Assembly (NCBI GenBank): GCA_002315735.1 | Contig: DCIA01000004.1 | Location: 113,067 to 177,066 of the forward strand | Source of the DNA: Clostridiales bacterium UBA1738 | GTDB taxonomy: Bacteria > Bacillota > Clostridia > UBA1381 | Direction: 5' to 3' | DNA length: 64,000 nucleotides | Shown here: positions 20,467-30,866 of the stretch, piece by piece | How positions within the stretch are numbered: the first letter of the stretch is position 1 | Layout: every line of letters starts with the position of its first letter | Position numbers and translations under genes: made by a program | The notes under the pieces: model-generated | Databases searched by the model: none | What the model was told of the DNA's origin: nothing | Seen by the model: only the letters and a program-made list of their open reading frames with translations

Positions 20467-23400
20467 TTATTTTATAATTTCTGTTAGTTTTCCTACTCCG
20501 TTTGTTCTAAACACCTTGCTGTAATTAATTGATTTTCCAACAGGAATAATTTGTTCTGTTTCAACAGCACCAACAAACGAATTATCTGCATTTTTAGCAG
20601 TAACTGTAATGTTAGCCGCAATAACATGTGTTTGATTGTTTGTATAGTTAATTGTCAATTCTGCACTACCGTCATTTAATGTTTTATCAACTATAATAAC
20701 AGTGCTTACATCAAATCCTACTGTTATTGCTTTACCATACGATTCTCCGTTTTCTGTTACACATTTAACTGCATATGTCTTAACGCCTGTTGAAACATCT
20801 TCAAAACTATCATCATAAGTTGACAAAATAAATGTTAATGTACCATCATTCTTTACCTCATAAACATTAAACTTTCCATAGTTTTGCGCTTTCCAAGTTA
20901 TTGTATTGTTGTTTGAATTTCTTGTTGCGCTTATTGATGTAATTTCATTACTCTTTACAAGCTGTGGTCCTTCATCAACATCGCCCCAATCATCACTGGC
21001 AATTTCGTCTTCGGCATTTCTTACATAGTAAATTCCGCTTCCCATTTCAGCTAATGTAACATTTCCGTTAACATCAGAGTTGTCTAATAAGGAAGTAATC
21101 TTTGTAGGATTTTGCCCATTTAGCTTAATTGACAACGTCTTTGCGTTTACTTTATCATAGTTATTAATGTTTACAATATATCCATTTTGATATGTAGCAT
21201 ATTGCCATTCAATATCAGAAGCTTGTGTTGCATCAGAGTTTTTAACTACAACTCCTGTTTCATCTATTAGGCTTGCTGCAACTGTTGCAACTGTTGGAGC
21301 TGAGATTTTATAAGCGTGTGATTTATCATTTGTAACTGAGAATTTTGTTGCACCATTCTTGATGTTTGTAACTTTTGTTGCATATGTGCCTGTATATGTT
21401 TTATTATACTCATCTTTTGTAAGAGAATCTGCTCCGATAATAATGACATTACCTGTAAAGTTAGAGATTTCATCAATAACGTTTGCCTCAACATTATTTG
21501 CCATCGGAATAATCAATGTCTTATAACTGTTTAACTTTGAAGCAATATTCTTCTCAGATACAAAGCCAACTTTTTGTCCAGCTTCGTTAGCTGCATTATA
21601 TGCAATTGTTACTGCATTTTCATACCTGTCATTATAAATTCTTGATGCATCACTTCTTAAAATCGCTACATCAGGAGTCTTATTTGCAATTGCTGTAACT
21701 TTACTTGCTAATCTATTTAGATCAAGATTTGCTTTTGCTAAATCAGAAATCACACTTGGTCTCATTGCAATATGTCCATAGAATTTAGATTCCGAATTGC
21801 TAGCTAAACTCCATGTCCAAATTGACGACATATCAAGACCATGTATAGCTGATTGCCAAATTGTATCTTTGGTAAATTTGTTTATATTTGTGTTAAATGT
21901 AACTGTTGCGTCTTGAGCATCTGGTATAATATGGTTTTCTGAGTTGTAAATTGGCTTATTACTAATACTATTTAGGTAATCATACCATTTTAAAGTATTA
22001 TTTAAAGAACCTTCTTCTCCATAATATGCTGCAGTATCGTTTCCGTGGAAATCAGATGACGCATCCAAAAGTTCCATATTAACACCTGTAGTCATTCTTA
22101 AGTTTCTTATATCCTCAGAATAATTGTAATCATTCTTTGTGAAATCATTTTGTGCCTTTACTGAAACAGGGATGTTTGGAAGAACATCTTTTACAATTTT
22201 AACAGTCTTATTGTACCAAGCTGTAAACACGCCTTCATTAAAATTCTTCCAATCGTAGAATCTTGCCGAAGCTTCATATTCTGTTGGCATATTAACACTT
22301 GCAAACGATGAATAACTTTTTCCATATTTTGCATTTAGAGTAGTTATTGTTCCGTGAACAGTTTGAAGATATTGTTCAAACTTTGGTTGGAATGTAGTTG
22401 AATATTCTGATGTATTGTAACTTGGTTCGTTTACAAGAATGATACTTCCTAATGAGGAATAATCTGAAATCGTAGCCAAAACATCCTCTATATATGCTTT
22501 TTCAACTTCAGCTACCAAAGCGTTATCAATATCATATACACCATTATTGATTACTTCCGGCAATTTTTCTTGAAGTTCTAATAATACTGATACATATGTA
22601 TTGTTCTTTTCAGCTTCAGAAAGTGTCTGTAACATTATTGTTAGGTTGTTATTAGTGTTGTAAACAATATCAAAGTCAGCATGTCCGTCACCGTCGAAAC
22701 CGCCATTCTTTACAACATTCCTTGGGTTTCCACTTCTATGAATATTAATATTGTCAATATATACATTACATTTGCCTGTAAACAAGAATGTCAAATCCTT
22801 TAATACTTCTTGGTCACCGGTTGAGAAGTTTAATGTGATCTTCTTCCAAGAATCTGTTGTTAAGCCCGAAATCATTGTTTGATTACTGTATCCATCAACT
22901 GAAAATGAACAAGCTCCAGAACTTGCACTTCCTTTTGCATAGAACGAAATAATGTAACTTGAATTTGGCTTTACTGCAATTCTTTGGAATAATCTACCAA
23001 ATTTATCGTCAGCTGTAGCTGTTCCATTTACAATATGCAATGATGTATCGTTGTTATATCCGTTATCATCAACAACTGTGAAGCTTACATCAGCGCCTCC
23101 CGATATTGATGTTTCCCAGTTATCAATTGTTCTGTCAGCTCCTACTATGATATCACTCAAATTAATTAGAGTTTGCAAATTGTCATATCCATAGCTTTTT
23201 AACTCACCAACATAGTTTGTTAATCCAAAATGACCATAACCCAATGTAAAATATGGTGCACCATTTGCTGCTTTTAGTGAAGCACCGTCAGCAACCAAAC
23301 CTTTACCGGATTGATAAACCTTTTGTGGTGCTGTTTTTGTACCATTTTTATATGCAGTCAAATTAGCTTTTGCTGTACTATACATAGCATCTAATTCGCT

Positions 23401-23649
23401 TAACTGATAATTTGTAATAGTTGATGATACACCATTTGTGCTATATTCATCAATACGGTCAGCATAAGTTTCAATAATATTTGCATCTATCTCTTCATAC
23501 TGAGTATTGATGCCTAAACTTTTGCACTCACTTATAAGTGTTTTAAGTTCATCTGCTTTATTATGATACTCAGTTTTGCTATATGCATATGCCGGAAGTG
23601 CGGTACATAATAAAGCAAGAGCGGTAATTGTGCTTAAAATCTTTTTCAT
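20467..23649 (-). CDS. Exported GH42-like glycosidase with a CBM inserted in the barrel
   Basis: 1060 residues. A clear signal peptide (cleavage near AYA, residue 22) is followed by a helical region (30-110), then a clan GH-A barrel that begins FTLGYGHFG. Acid/base Glu408 is in LVNEPSY and nucleophile Glu571 in IYNSENH. A ~150-residue beta-sandwich (about 175-320; SYIISFYAKG, CNVYIDNINI) interrupts the barrel after its first strand. A flavodoxin-like domain (~660-790), a fibronectin-like stretch and a C-terminal beta domain ending in VGKLTEIIK complete it. It is a paralog of the next upstream gene. It probably acts on galactan-like chains at the cell surface. Confidence 0.75.
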   Translation of the reverse strand: MKKILSTITALALLCTALPAYAYSKTEYHNKADELKTLISECKSLGINTQYEEIDANIIETYADRIDEYSTNGVSSTITNYQLSELDAMYSTAKANLTAYKNGTKTAPQKVYQSGKGLVADGASLKAANGAPYFTLGYGHFGLTNYVGELKSYGYDNLQTLINLSDIIVGADRTIDNWETSISGGADVSFTVVDDNGYNNDTSLHIVNGTATADDKFGRLFQRIAVKPNSSYIISFYAKGSASSGACSFSVDGYSNQTMISGLTTDSWKKITLNFSTGDQEVLKDLTFLFTGKCNVYIDNINIHRSGNPRNVVKNGGFDGDGHADFDIVYNTNNNLTIMLQTLSEAEKNNTYVSVLLELQEKLPEVINNGVYDIDNALVAEVEKAYIEDVLATISDYSSLGSIILVNEPSYNTSEYSTTFQPKFEQYLQTVHGTITTLNAKYGKSYSSFASVNMPTEYEASARFYDWKNFNEGVFTAWYNKTVKIVKDVLPNIPVSVKAQNDFTKNDYNYSEDIRNLRMTTGVNMELLDASSDFHGNDTAAYYGEEGSLNNTLKWYDYLNSISNKPIYNSENHIIPDAQDATVTFNTNINKFTKDTIWQSAIHGLDMSSIWTWSLASNSESKFYGHIAMRPSVISDLAKANLDLNRLASKVTAIANKTPDVAILRSDASRIYNDRYENAVTIAYNAANEAGQKVGFVSEKNIASKLNSYKTLIIPMANNVEANVIDEISNFTGNVIIIGADSLTKDEYNKTYTGTYATKVTNIKNGATKFSVTNDKSHAYKISAPTVATVAASLIDETGVVVKNSDATQASDIEWQYATYQNGYIVNINNYDKVNAKTLSIKLNGQNPTKITSLLDNSDVNGNVTLAEMGSGIYYVRNAEDEIASDDWGDVDEGPQLVKSNEITSISATRNSNNNTITWKAQNYGKFNVYEVKNDGTLTFILSTYDDSFEDVSTGVKTYAVKCVTENGESYGKAITVGFDVSTVIIVDKTLNDGSAELTINYTNNQTHVIAANITVTAKNADNSFVGAVETEQIIPVGKSINYSKVFRTNGVGKLTEIIK

Positions 23650-23690
23650 AATTTTACTTCCTTTCTTTATTCGTTCATTAAGAGCGAAAA

Positions 23691-26600
23691 TTATTCTGTG
23701 ATTTGATTATTTGATACTATATATACTGCAAGCTCCTTCGCATTCCATTCAACCTTTGCTGAAAGTAATTCCGAAATATATCTTACAGGAACAAAAACTC
23801 TATCATTTTTCATTATTCCACAAGTATCAAATTCAATTTTTTCACCATTTTTTAATCCAAAATATTCACCTAATGAGTATTCAATGCTATCCTCACCCTT
23901 ATTGATATTTACTATTCCATCGTTCCATATAACTTCTGCGCCTAATGCTTCTGCAACAAATCTTATTGGCACCAAAGTTCTGTTTCTTTCATCAATAAAT
24001 GGTTTTGCATCTGTAAATGAATATGGTTTTCCATCAATATTAACAGACAATTCTTTTGCCAGTGGTGCAAACGCATTATCTCCAAGCTTTACGAATACAG
24101 GCTTATATCTTTGAAGTTCAACAATATCACTTAGTTGTGTTTCATTCCTTAAATCGTAAATATTTTTTGCTTCAACACCATTCACATAAATCTTGACTTG
24201 TTTTGGTTCTTCATCGTATGAGTAATTTGCCATATTTAGCACATATCCATCATTATAAGCTGAATACTCAAATTCCACATCACGAACTCTTTGATTTGTC
24301 TTTGTATCAATTACATATATCTCATCTTCTCCTATTTCTTTTGTAAGATTTGTAACAATATCAAAGAAACCATCACTTGTAGGAACTGTAATATTCATTG
24401 AGTCATCTTGTGTGCTTATAAATTGAGACTTACTCTTTATGTAACTAACTATATCGCTATTGTTTAGTTCATTTATTTCGTTATATTTTAGACAGTTATC
24501 ACCTAACATAATGATTTTTCCACCATTATCAACAAATTTCTTGATTTCTTCAAGAGTTGATGCTTTTACATTGTTCAAATTAGTTAGAACCAACGCTTTA
24601 TAGTTTCCAAGTTCATTTATAGTGCTTTCTGTCACAAACTTAACCTTTTGACCATTATATAAACAGTTTGTATATACATTCCACATACAGTTCATATATG
24701 TCATATTCCAAACACGAGTATTTGTTGAAGTTATCATTGCAATAGTTGGCTCTTTTTCAACTATTGCCTTAACTTCGTACGCAAGTCTGTTTACATCAAA
24801 GTTTGTTTTTCCAACCTTTGCTATACAATCAGGACGGCAACTGATAAGCCCATAGAAATCACTTGATTTATCATATGACCTATCCCATGCCCAAATTGTA
24901 CTTGCGGCTTTTGCGTGCATATATCCTTGCCATTGACTTGTTTCAACAAAGTCGGCCTGCAAAGGCTCAAAGTTTACATTCTTATCAGGAATTAAGTGGT
25001 CTTCTGAATTGAATACCGGGGCATTATTCATACCAACCTGCATATCATAGAATTCCATTCCTTCAAGAAGATTCCAACCTGTCATATTATATAGACATCC
25101 ATAACAGTCATTTCCGTTATAATCAGAATATGGAATCATAAGCTCATGATCTGTTCCGTATGTTAAGAAGTTTCTCTTACTACCAGTTTCAGATTTTGTG
25201 CTCATACTCATCATTTTAGCATGCACCTTGATGTTAGGATTATATTCTCTTACAGCTTCTGCTATAATTTGATGGAACTCGGTTAGCACTTTATCGTTAA
25301 ATTGTTTATAATCGTAAAACCATTTAGTGCTTGTAATTGCTGTTGGCATTGGAACATCTAAAAAGCCTTTATATTTTGTTCCGTATGCTGTGTTAAGAAG
25401 TGAAATATCTGCTTTGTAAAGTTCTGTTAAATACTGTGCCCAATATGGCTTATAGTAATCGCTATTACAGTTATTTGTAGGTTCGTTTGAAAGACAAATA
25501 CTGTTAAGTGCAGGAGAATCGCCTACTGCCTCTAATACACCCTTTACATGAGTTTTTATAAGTTTCTTCATTATTGGGTGAACTTTGATATCTCCTTGTT
25601 GAACTACAACATCAGCAACACTTTTACCCACTATTTCCGGATAAGCTTTTCTTATCGCTGAACCTAAATTATGTATTCCCAAAAGCAAACAGATTTGAAT
25701 GTTGTTTTCCTCTGCAGACTTAAAATAATTTTTCATATTTTTGACTGCCCAACTGTTTGAATCAAATCTAAACATCTGTTCATTGTTCGTTACCGCAATA
25801 GTTGCTTCAGGTTCCAAGCTTATTTGAACAATATTTGTTCCAAAATTTTGGAAGTTTGGAATATCAGGTGCGATACTTCCGGGGAAGTGACCATATCCTG
25901 TGAAGAAGAAAGGTCTTTTTTCTACAAGACCATCTGTTTCGGTTGTGGCATACACCATTCTTCCGTCGATTGAAACATCACCAGTAACATATCTTGTTAC
26001 CGTTTTTGGTGTAGCTGTGCCATTTAAGTAGGAATCACACGCTTCCATTGCTTCAGAATATAACTCTTTACAAACATCATAAACATAGAATGCTCTTTCG
26101 TATTCCGTTGCATTTACATCTTCCCTAATTCTTTGAGCAAATCTTTCTAATACAGAATAGTTAACTGTTTCATAATCAGTAGAAATTCCCTTCAAAGCAC
26201 ATTCATCAAGCTTTGCTTTTAGTGAAACCACATCGTCATCTAGTTCCTTAAATACTGAATCAAAACTTTCAACACTTGGTTGAACTTCAACTGAATATGT
26301 TGCCTTTACATTTTTATCTTCGCATTTTGCATCAATCGCATATTCAATATCGCCGTGACCGGAAAATTTAGCCTTTATCGTCTTCCTGATACCACTGTGT
26401 GCAGGAACTTTTACAGTTTCAACCTCATCAGTGTTTGAATAGGAAAGTGTAATCTCTTTCTCATCGCCTTCATTAACAAGATAATAACTAAACTCATTAT
26501 CCTCATCTTGAGTTACTACATCAGGACCCTGAATCCAAGCATAATATCCACTGTCCTCATTCATAAATTCAAGGTAAGGAAATTCCACACTTGTTTTTCC

Positions 26601-27815
26601 TTCAGCAATACCCGGAGCAAGTTCAACACAATATGCACGACCTTTTGTGTCGTTATCATTTACAATAACATCAAACAAAAATCCTTTTGGAAGGTTTCCG
26701 TCTTCATATCTCAATTTCCAAGGAATTTTTGCCTCATAAATTGTTTCATCACCATTTTGTGATGTTTTTAGATCAATAGTAGACAAAGCTGATTCGCCAT
26801 AGTTACTTGAATGAACTGTACCAATACCGGTTTTTTGATGATGTGCAAAACCAATTTCTGCGTCATATACTTGATCAACATCACACATGGCAAGCTGTAT
26901 TGAGTCACCATTCCAATACATATTAGGTTCTGGATCTTCATAAAAAACATCATCTTTTACATGAATTGCAAGATAGAAATTTTCTTTATCATATGCATAT
27001 TGACAATATGCATCGACATCCTTATTACTTCCTTTTATGTATATTTGGTATTGATCAGGTTTTGTAGGAAGACCAAATTTAGGATATCCTTCCCAATCTG
27101 CCAAATTTCCGTCTATTGAAATATTTTTTGCTTCATAAACAGGAGCATACTTAAAAGCACCTAAAACTTGTTTTATTTCATCAAGAGTGAAAGTATCTCT
27201 TGATTCAATATCCTTATATAAAGAATATAGTCCGTTAACTTGTTCATTTTCTGTTTCTTGAACATCTCCGCCAACATCAAAAGTCCCGTTAGTTATCAAG
27301 TTTTTGCCAAGTGATCCATCTTCATTTACTTCTCTTAAATATATATCGTCAAACCACATAGCCTTTGTGGTAGATTCAATAATAATTAGGAAATCCATTT
27401 GTGTAAAATCATATGTGTTTGTAAAACTATATGATAAATCCATCCAATCAAATGTTTTTCCAAGCGGAGTTAAGTAATGATGTTCTTTCCAACCCATTGA
27501 AACATAAACACTTCCTGCATTTTTTGCTTTGACTGAAATGCCATACTTGTATTTAGCACCTTTTTTCATACCATTTACAAGCATCGAAAATGTCAGATAA
27601 CGATTGCTTTTGCTTGGCAACGTATAGGTTGCCTTTGCTGAGTACGAACCGTGTCTGCTTGTTGTGTTGTCAAGTTCAACTTGTGCATCTTTTGATGTAC
27701 AATCGTGATAATACCTACCCCATCCGGCGAGAGTACCTTCACTCTCCGCAAAAACTTGAGGGATAATATTTAACACTAATAATGCTGCTAAAATACAACT
27801 AAATATTTTTCGCAC
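23691..27815 (-). CDS. Exported GH42-like glycosidase with CBM9-type and stalk domains
   Basis: About 1374 residues. GTG 27815 is chosen because GAGGA lies 7 nt upstream and it gives a compact signal peptide (RKIFSCILAALLVLN... VFA); an ATG at 27842 overlaps the previous gene but makes an odd N-terminus. Domains: beta-sandwich CBM (~35-175), CBM9/DOMON-like domain (SIDGNLADWEGYP at ~242 to ~427), Ig-like linker, helical lead-in, clan GH-A barrel with acid/base Glu in LSNEPTN (~778) and nucleophile in VFNSEDH (~938), flavodoxin-like domain, and a C-terminal copper-amine-oxidase-like stalk domain (RTLVPIRFVAEALGA ... RVFVPVRYISELL). The last feature suggests attachment or display at the wall. 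Confidence 0.75.
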   Translation of the reverse strand: MRKIFSCILAALLVLNIIPQVFAESEGTLAGWGRYYHDCTSKDAQVELDNTTSRHGSYSAKATYTLPSKSNRYLTFSMLVNGMKKGAKYKYGISVKAKNAGSVYVSMGWKEHHYLTPLGKTFDWMDLSYSFTNTYDFTQMDFLIIIESTTKAMWFDDIYLREVNEDGSLGKNLITNGTFDVGGDVQETENEQVNGLYSLYKDIESRDTFTLDEIKQVLGAFKYAPVYEAKNISIDGNLADWEGYPKFGLPTKPDQYQIYIKGSNKDVDAYCQYAYDKENFYLAIHVKDDVFYEDPEPNMYWNGDSIQLAMCDVDQVYDAEIGFAHHQKTGIGTVHSSNYGESALSTIDLKTSQNGDETIYEAKIPWKLRYEDGNLPKGFLFDVIVNDNDTKGRAYCVELAPGIAEGKTSVEFPYLEFMNEDSGYYAWIQGPDVVTQDEDNEFSYYLVNEGDEKEITLSYSNTDEVETVKVPAHSGIRKTIKAKFSGHGDIEYAIDAKCEDKNVKATYSVEVQPSVESFDSVFKELDDDVVSLKAKLDECALKGISTDYETVNYSVLERFAQRIREDVNATEYERAFYVYDVCKELYSEAMEACDSYLNGTATPKTVTRYVTGDVSIDGRMVYATTETDGLVEKRPFFFTGYGHFPGSIAPDIPNFQNFGTNIVQISLEPEATIAVTNNEQMFRFDSNSWAVKNMKNYFKSAEENNIQICLLLGIHNLGSAIRKAYPEIVGKSVADVVVQQGDIKVHPIMKKLIKTHVKGVLEAVGDSPALNSICLSNEPTNNCNSDYYKPYWAQYLTELYKADISLLNTAYGTKYKGFLDVPMPTAITSTKWFYDYKQFNDKVLTEFHQIIAEAVREYNPNIKVHAKMMSMSTKSETGSKRNFLTYGTDHELMIPYSDYNGNDCYGCLYNMTGWNLLEGMEFYDMQVGMNNAPVFNSEDHLIPDKNVNFEPLQADFVETSQWQGYMHAKAASTIWAWDRSYDKSSDFYGLISCRPDCIAKVGKTNFDVNRLAYEVKAIVEKEPTIAMITSTNTRVWNMTYMNCMWNVYTNCLYNGQKVKFVTESTINELGNYKALVLTNLNNVKASTLEEIKKFVDNGGKIIMLGDNCLKYNEINELNNSDIVSYIKSKSQFISTQDDSMNITVPTSDGFFDIVTNLTKEIGEDEIYVIDTKTNQRVRDVEFEYSAYNDGYVLNMANYSYDEEPKQVKIYVNGVEAKNIYDLRNETQLSDIVELQRYKPVFVKLGDNAFAPLAKELSVNIDGKPYSFTDAKPFIDERNRTLVPIRFVAEALGAEVIWNDGIVNINKGEDSIEYSLGEYFGLKNGEKIEFDTCGIMKNDRVFVPVRYISELLSAKVEWNAKELAVYIVSNNQITE

Positions 27816-27834
27816 TAATAATTCCTCATTTCGT

Positions 27835-30834
27835 TTATTCATCTAATTGCTTTAAGTTTTTAATTGGTGTCATTTCTCCAACTTTCCAAACAAACACTTT
27901 TGCAGTATATTGTCCGTCAGTAAGTGATGGAACACTTATAATACTGCCATAATTTGCATTTACTGATGTAGCTGCTGTTGCAGTTTGCTTATCAATCTTT
28001 ATTAAGGCTCCGTTTTTATAAATCATTGTATATAAATCTGCCCCAATTAAATTTGTATCTTTTGCGTTATCTAGTTTCAAAGTAGATTTCAAAAGAATGT
28101 TTCCTGTTAATTTTTCAGGAGTACCAATTACTTCATAACCATTAGCAGTTTCTTTTACTACTTCAAGTTTAGCGTCATAAATGTAACTGTTTTGTGAATA
28201 TTCAGTTGCATATTCTTCTGACAAGAATTCAGTATTTCCTGATTTTTTAACAGTTCTGAATACTAAAACTTCGTTTGTCCCATCAAAACCAGGAATTGTG
28301 TATTCATTTGTTCCGCTTGAAAGAGTATCTACTTTGATTAATGTATCACCATATTTTCTATATACATTAACTGAATCATTGGTATCTTGAAGTTCCCAAG
28401 TGACCTTATTATCTGTCTTCTTAAACTTATCAAGACCATATTCAAAAGAACCGTTTGCAAGTAGATTTTGTGTTTTGCCAACTTCTACAAGTTTCATATC
28501 ATCAAGCCAAAAACCATCACAACCATTTGAGAATTCAAATCTTAGAGTTGGTGCACCTGTTGTAGATAACGCAGCCGCTGTAAATGTCAATTCTTTATCT
28601 TGCCATGCTGTATCAACAAAACCTGCTTGTGCTGTAAAAGAACCAATTTCTTGAAGTTCAGCACCTAATAATTGAGCATAGTAATGAGGAGCATGAAGTC
28701 CTTTTTGTTTCCATGTCAGCTTGTATGTTTTTCCTTCTTCTATTCCGTATACAGGTGTATCAAGTCTGAATCTTGCACCATCTTTATATTCTGCCATTAC
28801 ATGTACCTTATCTGATGTAAGTTCTTGTTCTCCGCTTGTATATGTAATGTTAGGGTTAATATGAAGTGAAGCTTTTCCTTCTTTTTTATTTAGTGTATCA
28901 TATTCAACAGAACCCAAAGCCTTAACTGTTGTTCCGTCTGCTGTTGTTATTCTCCAACCTTGAAGTGGTGTGCCGTCCTTTGTGCTTCCTGCATTTAGGA
29001 ATCTTTCACCTTCTTTACCAGTTATATAGTTATGATATACTGTTCCATCGTTAGTTGTCATTTGAACATCATAGTTATGAACTGTTCCTGCACCTGTAAG
29101 ATTATCAGATATTTCTATAATGTTAACATTGTTAGATTCTAAATAGTAATCTGCAAGTTGGCTTGAATCTGTTTCTACATCATTTTCAAAAACTGCGATT
29201 GATTTAATATCATCTCTCTTTGGATTTCTCCATGAAAGATAAATAACATCATCATAGCCATTTGCTGATAAACCTTGAAGTTTTGTTTCTTCAACATAAT
29301 ATGTATATTTTTCATCGAAGTTTTCAAAATCTTCTGTGAATAATACCTTGTTATTTTTATCCTTTACTACAATATTATCAATATATACGCCTGCCCAGCC
29401 TGTAACTGCAATATACAAATAATCGCTTCCTGATGTGGTAACAAATTCGCTGCCAAGCTTCGAAACTTGACCTGATTCGTAAATAGCGTTACCTACAAGG
29501 TCTACGCTGGCATTTGTGCCTGATCCTGAACCTATTTTTTCCCACTCATAAGTAATATGATATTCGTTATCTACTGCCTTATCAGGAAGAGCAATTTTAT
29601 ATGTACCTACGTTACCTTCTGTGCCGCCACCTTTTGCTGAAAGTTTGTGATTACCCGATATATCAACTACCTTAAAGGTTGAACTTGCATCGCCACCCTT
29701 TGTCCAACCATCTGTATATGATGTCGGTCTTTGATTTCCGTCAAAGTCTTCTTCATATATTACATTTCCATTTTTATCTTTGATCATAATATTATCAATT
29801 TCAGCACCAGCCCAGCCTTTTGCTTCTAGTCTAAGCATTGTGTTTCCACCTGAATTAAATGACTTTGTTACAACCCCTGTTTTCTTTGCCACATTATATG
29901 TAGAATCAAACACATTATTTGATACAAAACCAAATGAAATTGAATTGTCAGTAATAGATTTCACATCGTATGAAATATTATAAATATTATCCTGTACTTG
30001 CGGAAGGTTAATAAAATAGCTGCCAAGTCCTTCATCATATCCTTTTACCTTTAACACATGGTTTGATGGTTCATCTTTTTGTGTTGTCACTTCAAATATA
30101 GCAGGCTTATTTCCGCTAACCGCCTTATAAATCCATTCCTTTTGGACTGTATCACCTTCAAAGTCTTCACTGAATAGTATATTTCCGCTTCCGTCTGTTA
30201 TTACAACATCGTCAATCGCAGCACGTGCCCAACAGTATACAGCAATTCTAAATTCAAGGCTACCGGTCGCACCGCTTGTAAAATCGGCTTCGTATTTTGT
30301 CCATTCTTGGTCTCCTATTCCACCGTTAGCAACGCCTGTTCCAAGATTAGTTTTTGTCCATTTTGATCCAGAGTTCAGTCTTGCTGCTCCATTCCAACTA
30401 TCCCAATTTAGCGTTGCGTAATCAGTCGGGTCAGTACCAAATCTGGTCATGTTGAATGAGATATGATAGTTCCCATCTGATGAAGGCTGTCCAAAAACAA
30501 ATCTAACCATTGCACCACCATTATCACGGTCATAGTTTGTCGAACCACCAGCATTTAGGTCTAATGAATGTGTTCCGCTTGTTCCCATAGTGTTTCTGTA
30601 TTTAATATACGCATATGTACCTGAACTATGGCTTGAAGAAATTAGTTTCGCATTTGTACCTGACAAAGATATAGTTGTGTTCTTTATATCTGTACTATTA
30701 TTATCTGTTGTCCCGCCAAACAACGTCGCATAACGCTTTCCGTTTAAAATTGTGTTTGCGTTTGCTGTAATACAGCTTGCCAAAAGCATTGATGCTGCGG
30801 CAACCACCGCAATGAGTTTTTTTAGTTTTTTCAT
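27835..30834 (-). CDS. Exported multi-domain beta-sandwich (CBM-like) protein, no catalytic domain seen
   Basis: 999 residues. The N-terminus MKKLKKLIAVVAAASMLLAS then CITANA can be read as a lipobox (LASC) or as a type I signal. Four jelly-roll-like modules follow: ~30-225, ~226-370, ~371-510 and ~630-780, three of them ending in related phrases (WARAAIDDVVI, WAGAEIDNIMI, WAGVYIDNIVV) that carry SEDFEG/EEDFDG-like links. Two FN3-like stretches and a C-terminal domain ending KVFVWKVGEMTPIKNLK close the protein. It probably binds the glycan at the surface; binding is inferred from fold pattern only. Its first module is nearly duplicated in the next upstream gene. Its stop overlaps codons upstream of the GH42-like gene. 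Confidence 0.7.
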   Translation of the reverse strand: MKKLKKLIAVVAAASMLLASCITANANTILNGKRYATLFGGTTDNNSTDIKNTTISLSGTNAKLISSSHSSGTYAYIKYRNTMGTSGTHSLDLNAGGSTNYDRDNGGAMVRFVFGQPSSDGNYHISFNMTRFGTDPTDYATLNWDSWNGAARLNSGSKWTKTNLGTGVANGGIGDQEWTKYEADFTSGATGSLEFRIAVYCWARAAIDDVVITDGSGNILFSEDFEGDTVQKEWIYKAVSGNKPAIFEVTTQKDEPSNHVLKVKGYDEGLGSYFINLPQVQDNIYNISYDVKSITDNSISFGFVSNNVFDSTYNVAKKTGVVTKSFNSGGNTMLRLEAKGWAGAEIDNIMIKDKNGNVIYEEDFDGNQRPTSYTDGWTKGGDASSTFKVVDISGNHKLSAKGGGTEGNVGTYKIALPDKAVDNEYHITYEWEKIGSGSGTNASVDLVGNAIYESGQVSKLGSEFVTTSGSDYLYIAVTGWAGVYIDNIVVKDKNNKVLFTEDFENFDEKYTYYVEETKLQGLSANGYDDVIYLSWRNPKRDDIKSIAVFENDVETDSSQLADYYLESNNVNIIEISDNLTGAGTVHNYDVQMTTNDGTVYHNYITGKEGERFLNAGSTKDGTPLQGWRITTADGTTVKALGSVEYDTLNKKEGKASLHINPNITYTSGEQELTSDKVHVMAEYKDGARFRLDTPVYGIEEGKTYKLTWKQKGLHAPHYYAQLLGAELQEIGSFTAQAGFVDTAWQDKELTFTAAALSTTGAPTLRFEFSNGCDGFWLDDMKLVEVGKTQNLLANGSFEYGLDKFKKTDNKVTWELQDTNDSVNVYRKYGDTLIKVDTLSSGTNEYTIPGFDGTNEVLVFRTVKKSGNTEFLSEEYATEYSQNSYIYDAKLEVVKETANGYEVIGTPEKLTGNILLKSTLKLDNAKDTNLIGADLYTMIYKNGALIKIDKQTATAATSVNANYGSIISVPSLTDGQYTAKVFVWKVGEMTPIKNLKQLDE
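30483..30720 (+). repeat. Intragenic duplication, copy 1 (partner 31970-32207)
   Basis: About 238 bp near the 5' end of the 999-aa gene match 31970-32207 in the neighbouring gene at roughly 90% identity, with one stretch of ~100 bp almost unchanged (around 30510-30610 versus 31998-32098). Synonymous sites are conserved too, so the duplication is recent or maintained by gene conversion. Confidence 0.8.
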
Positions 30835-30866
30835 GAAAATTCCTCCTTTTTTTTATATTTCATACC

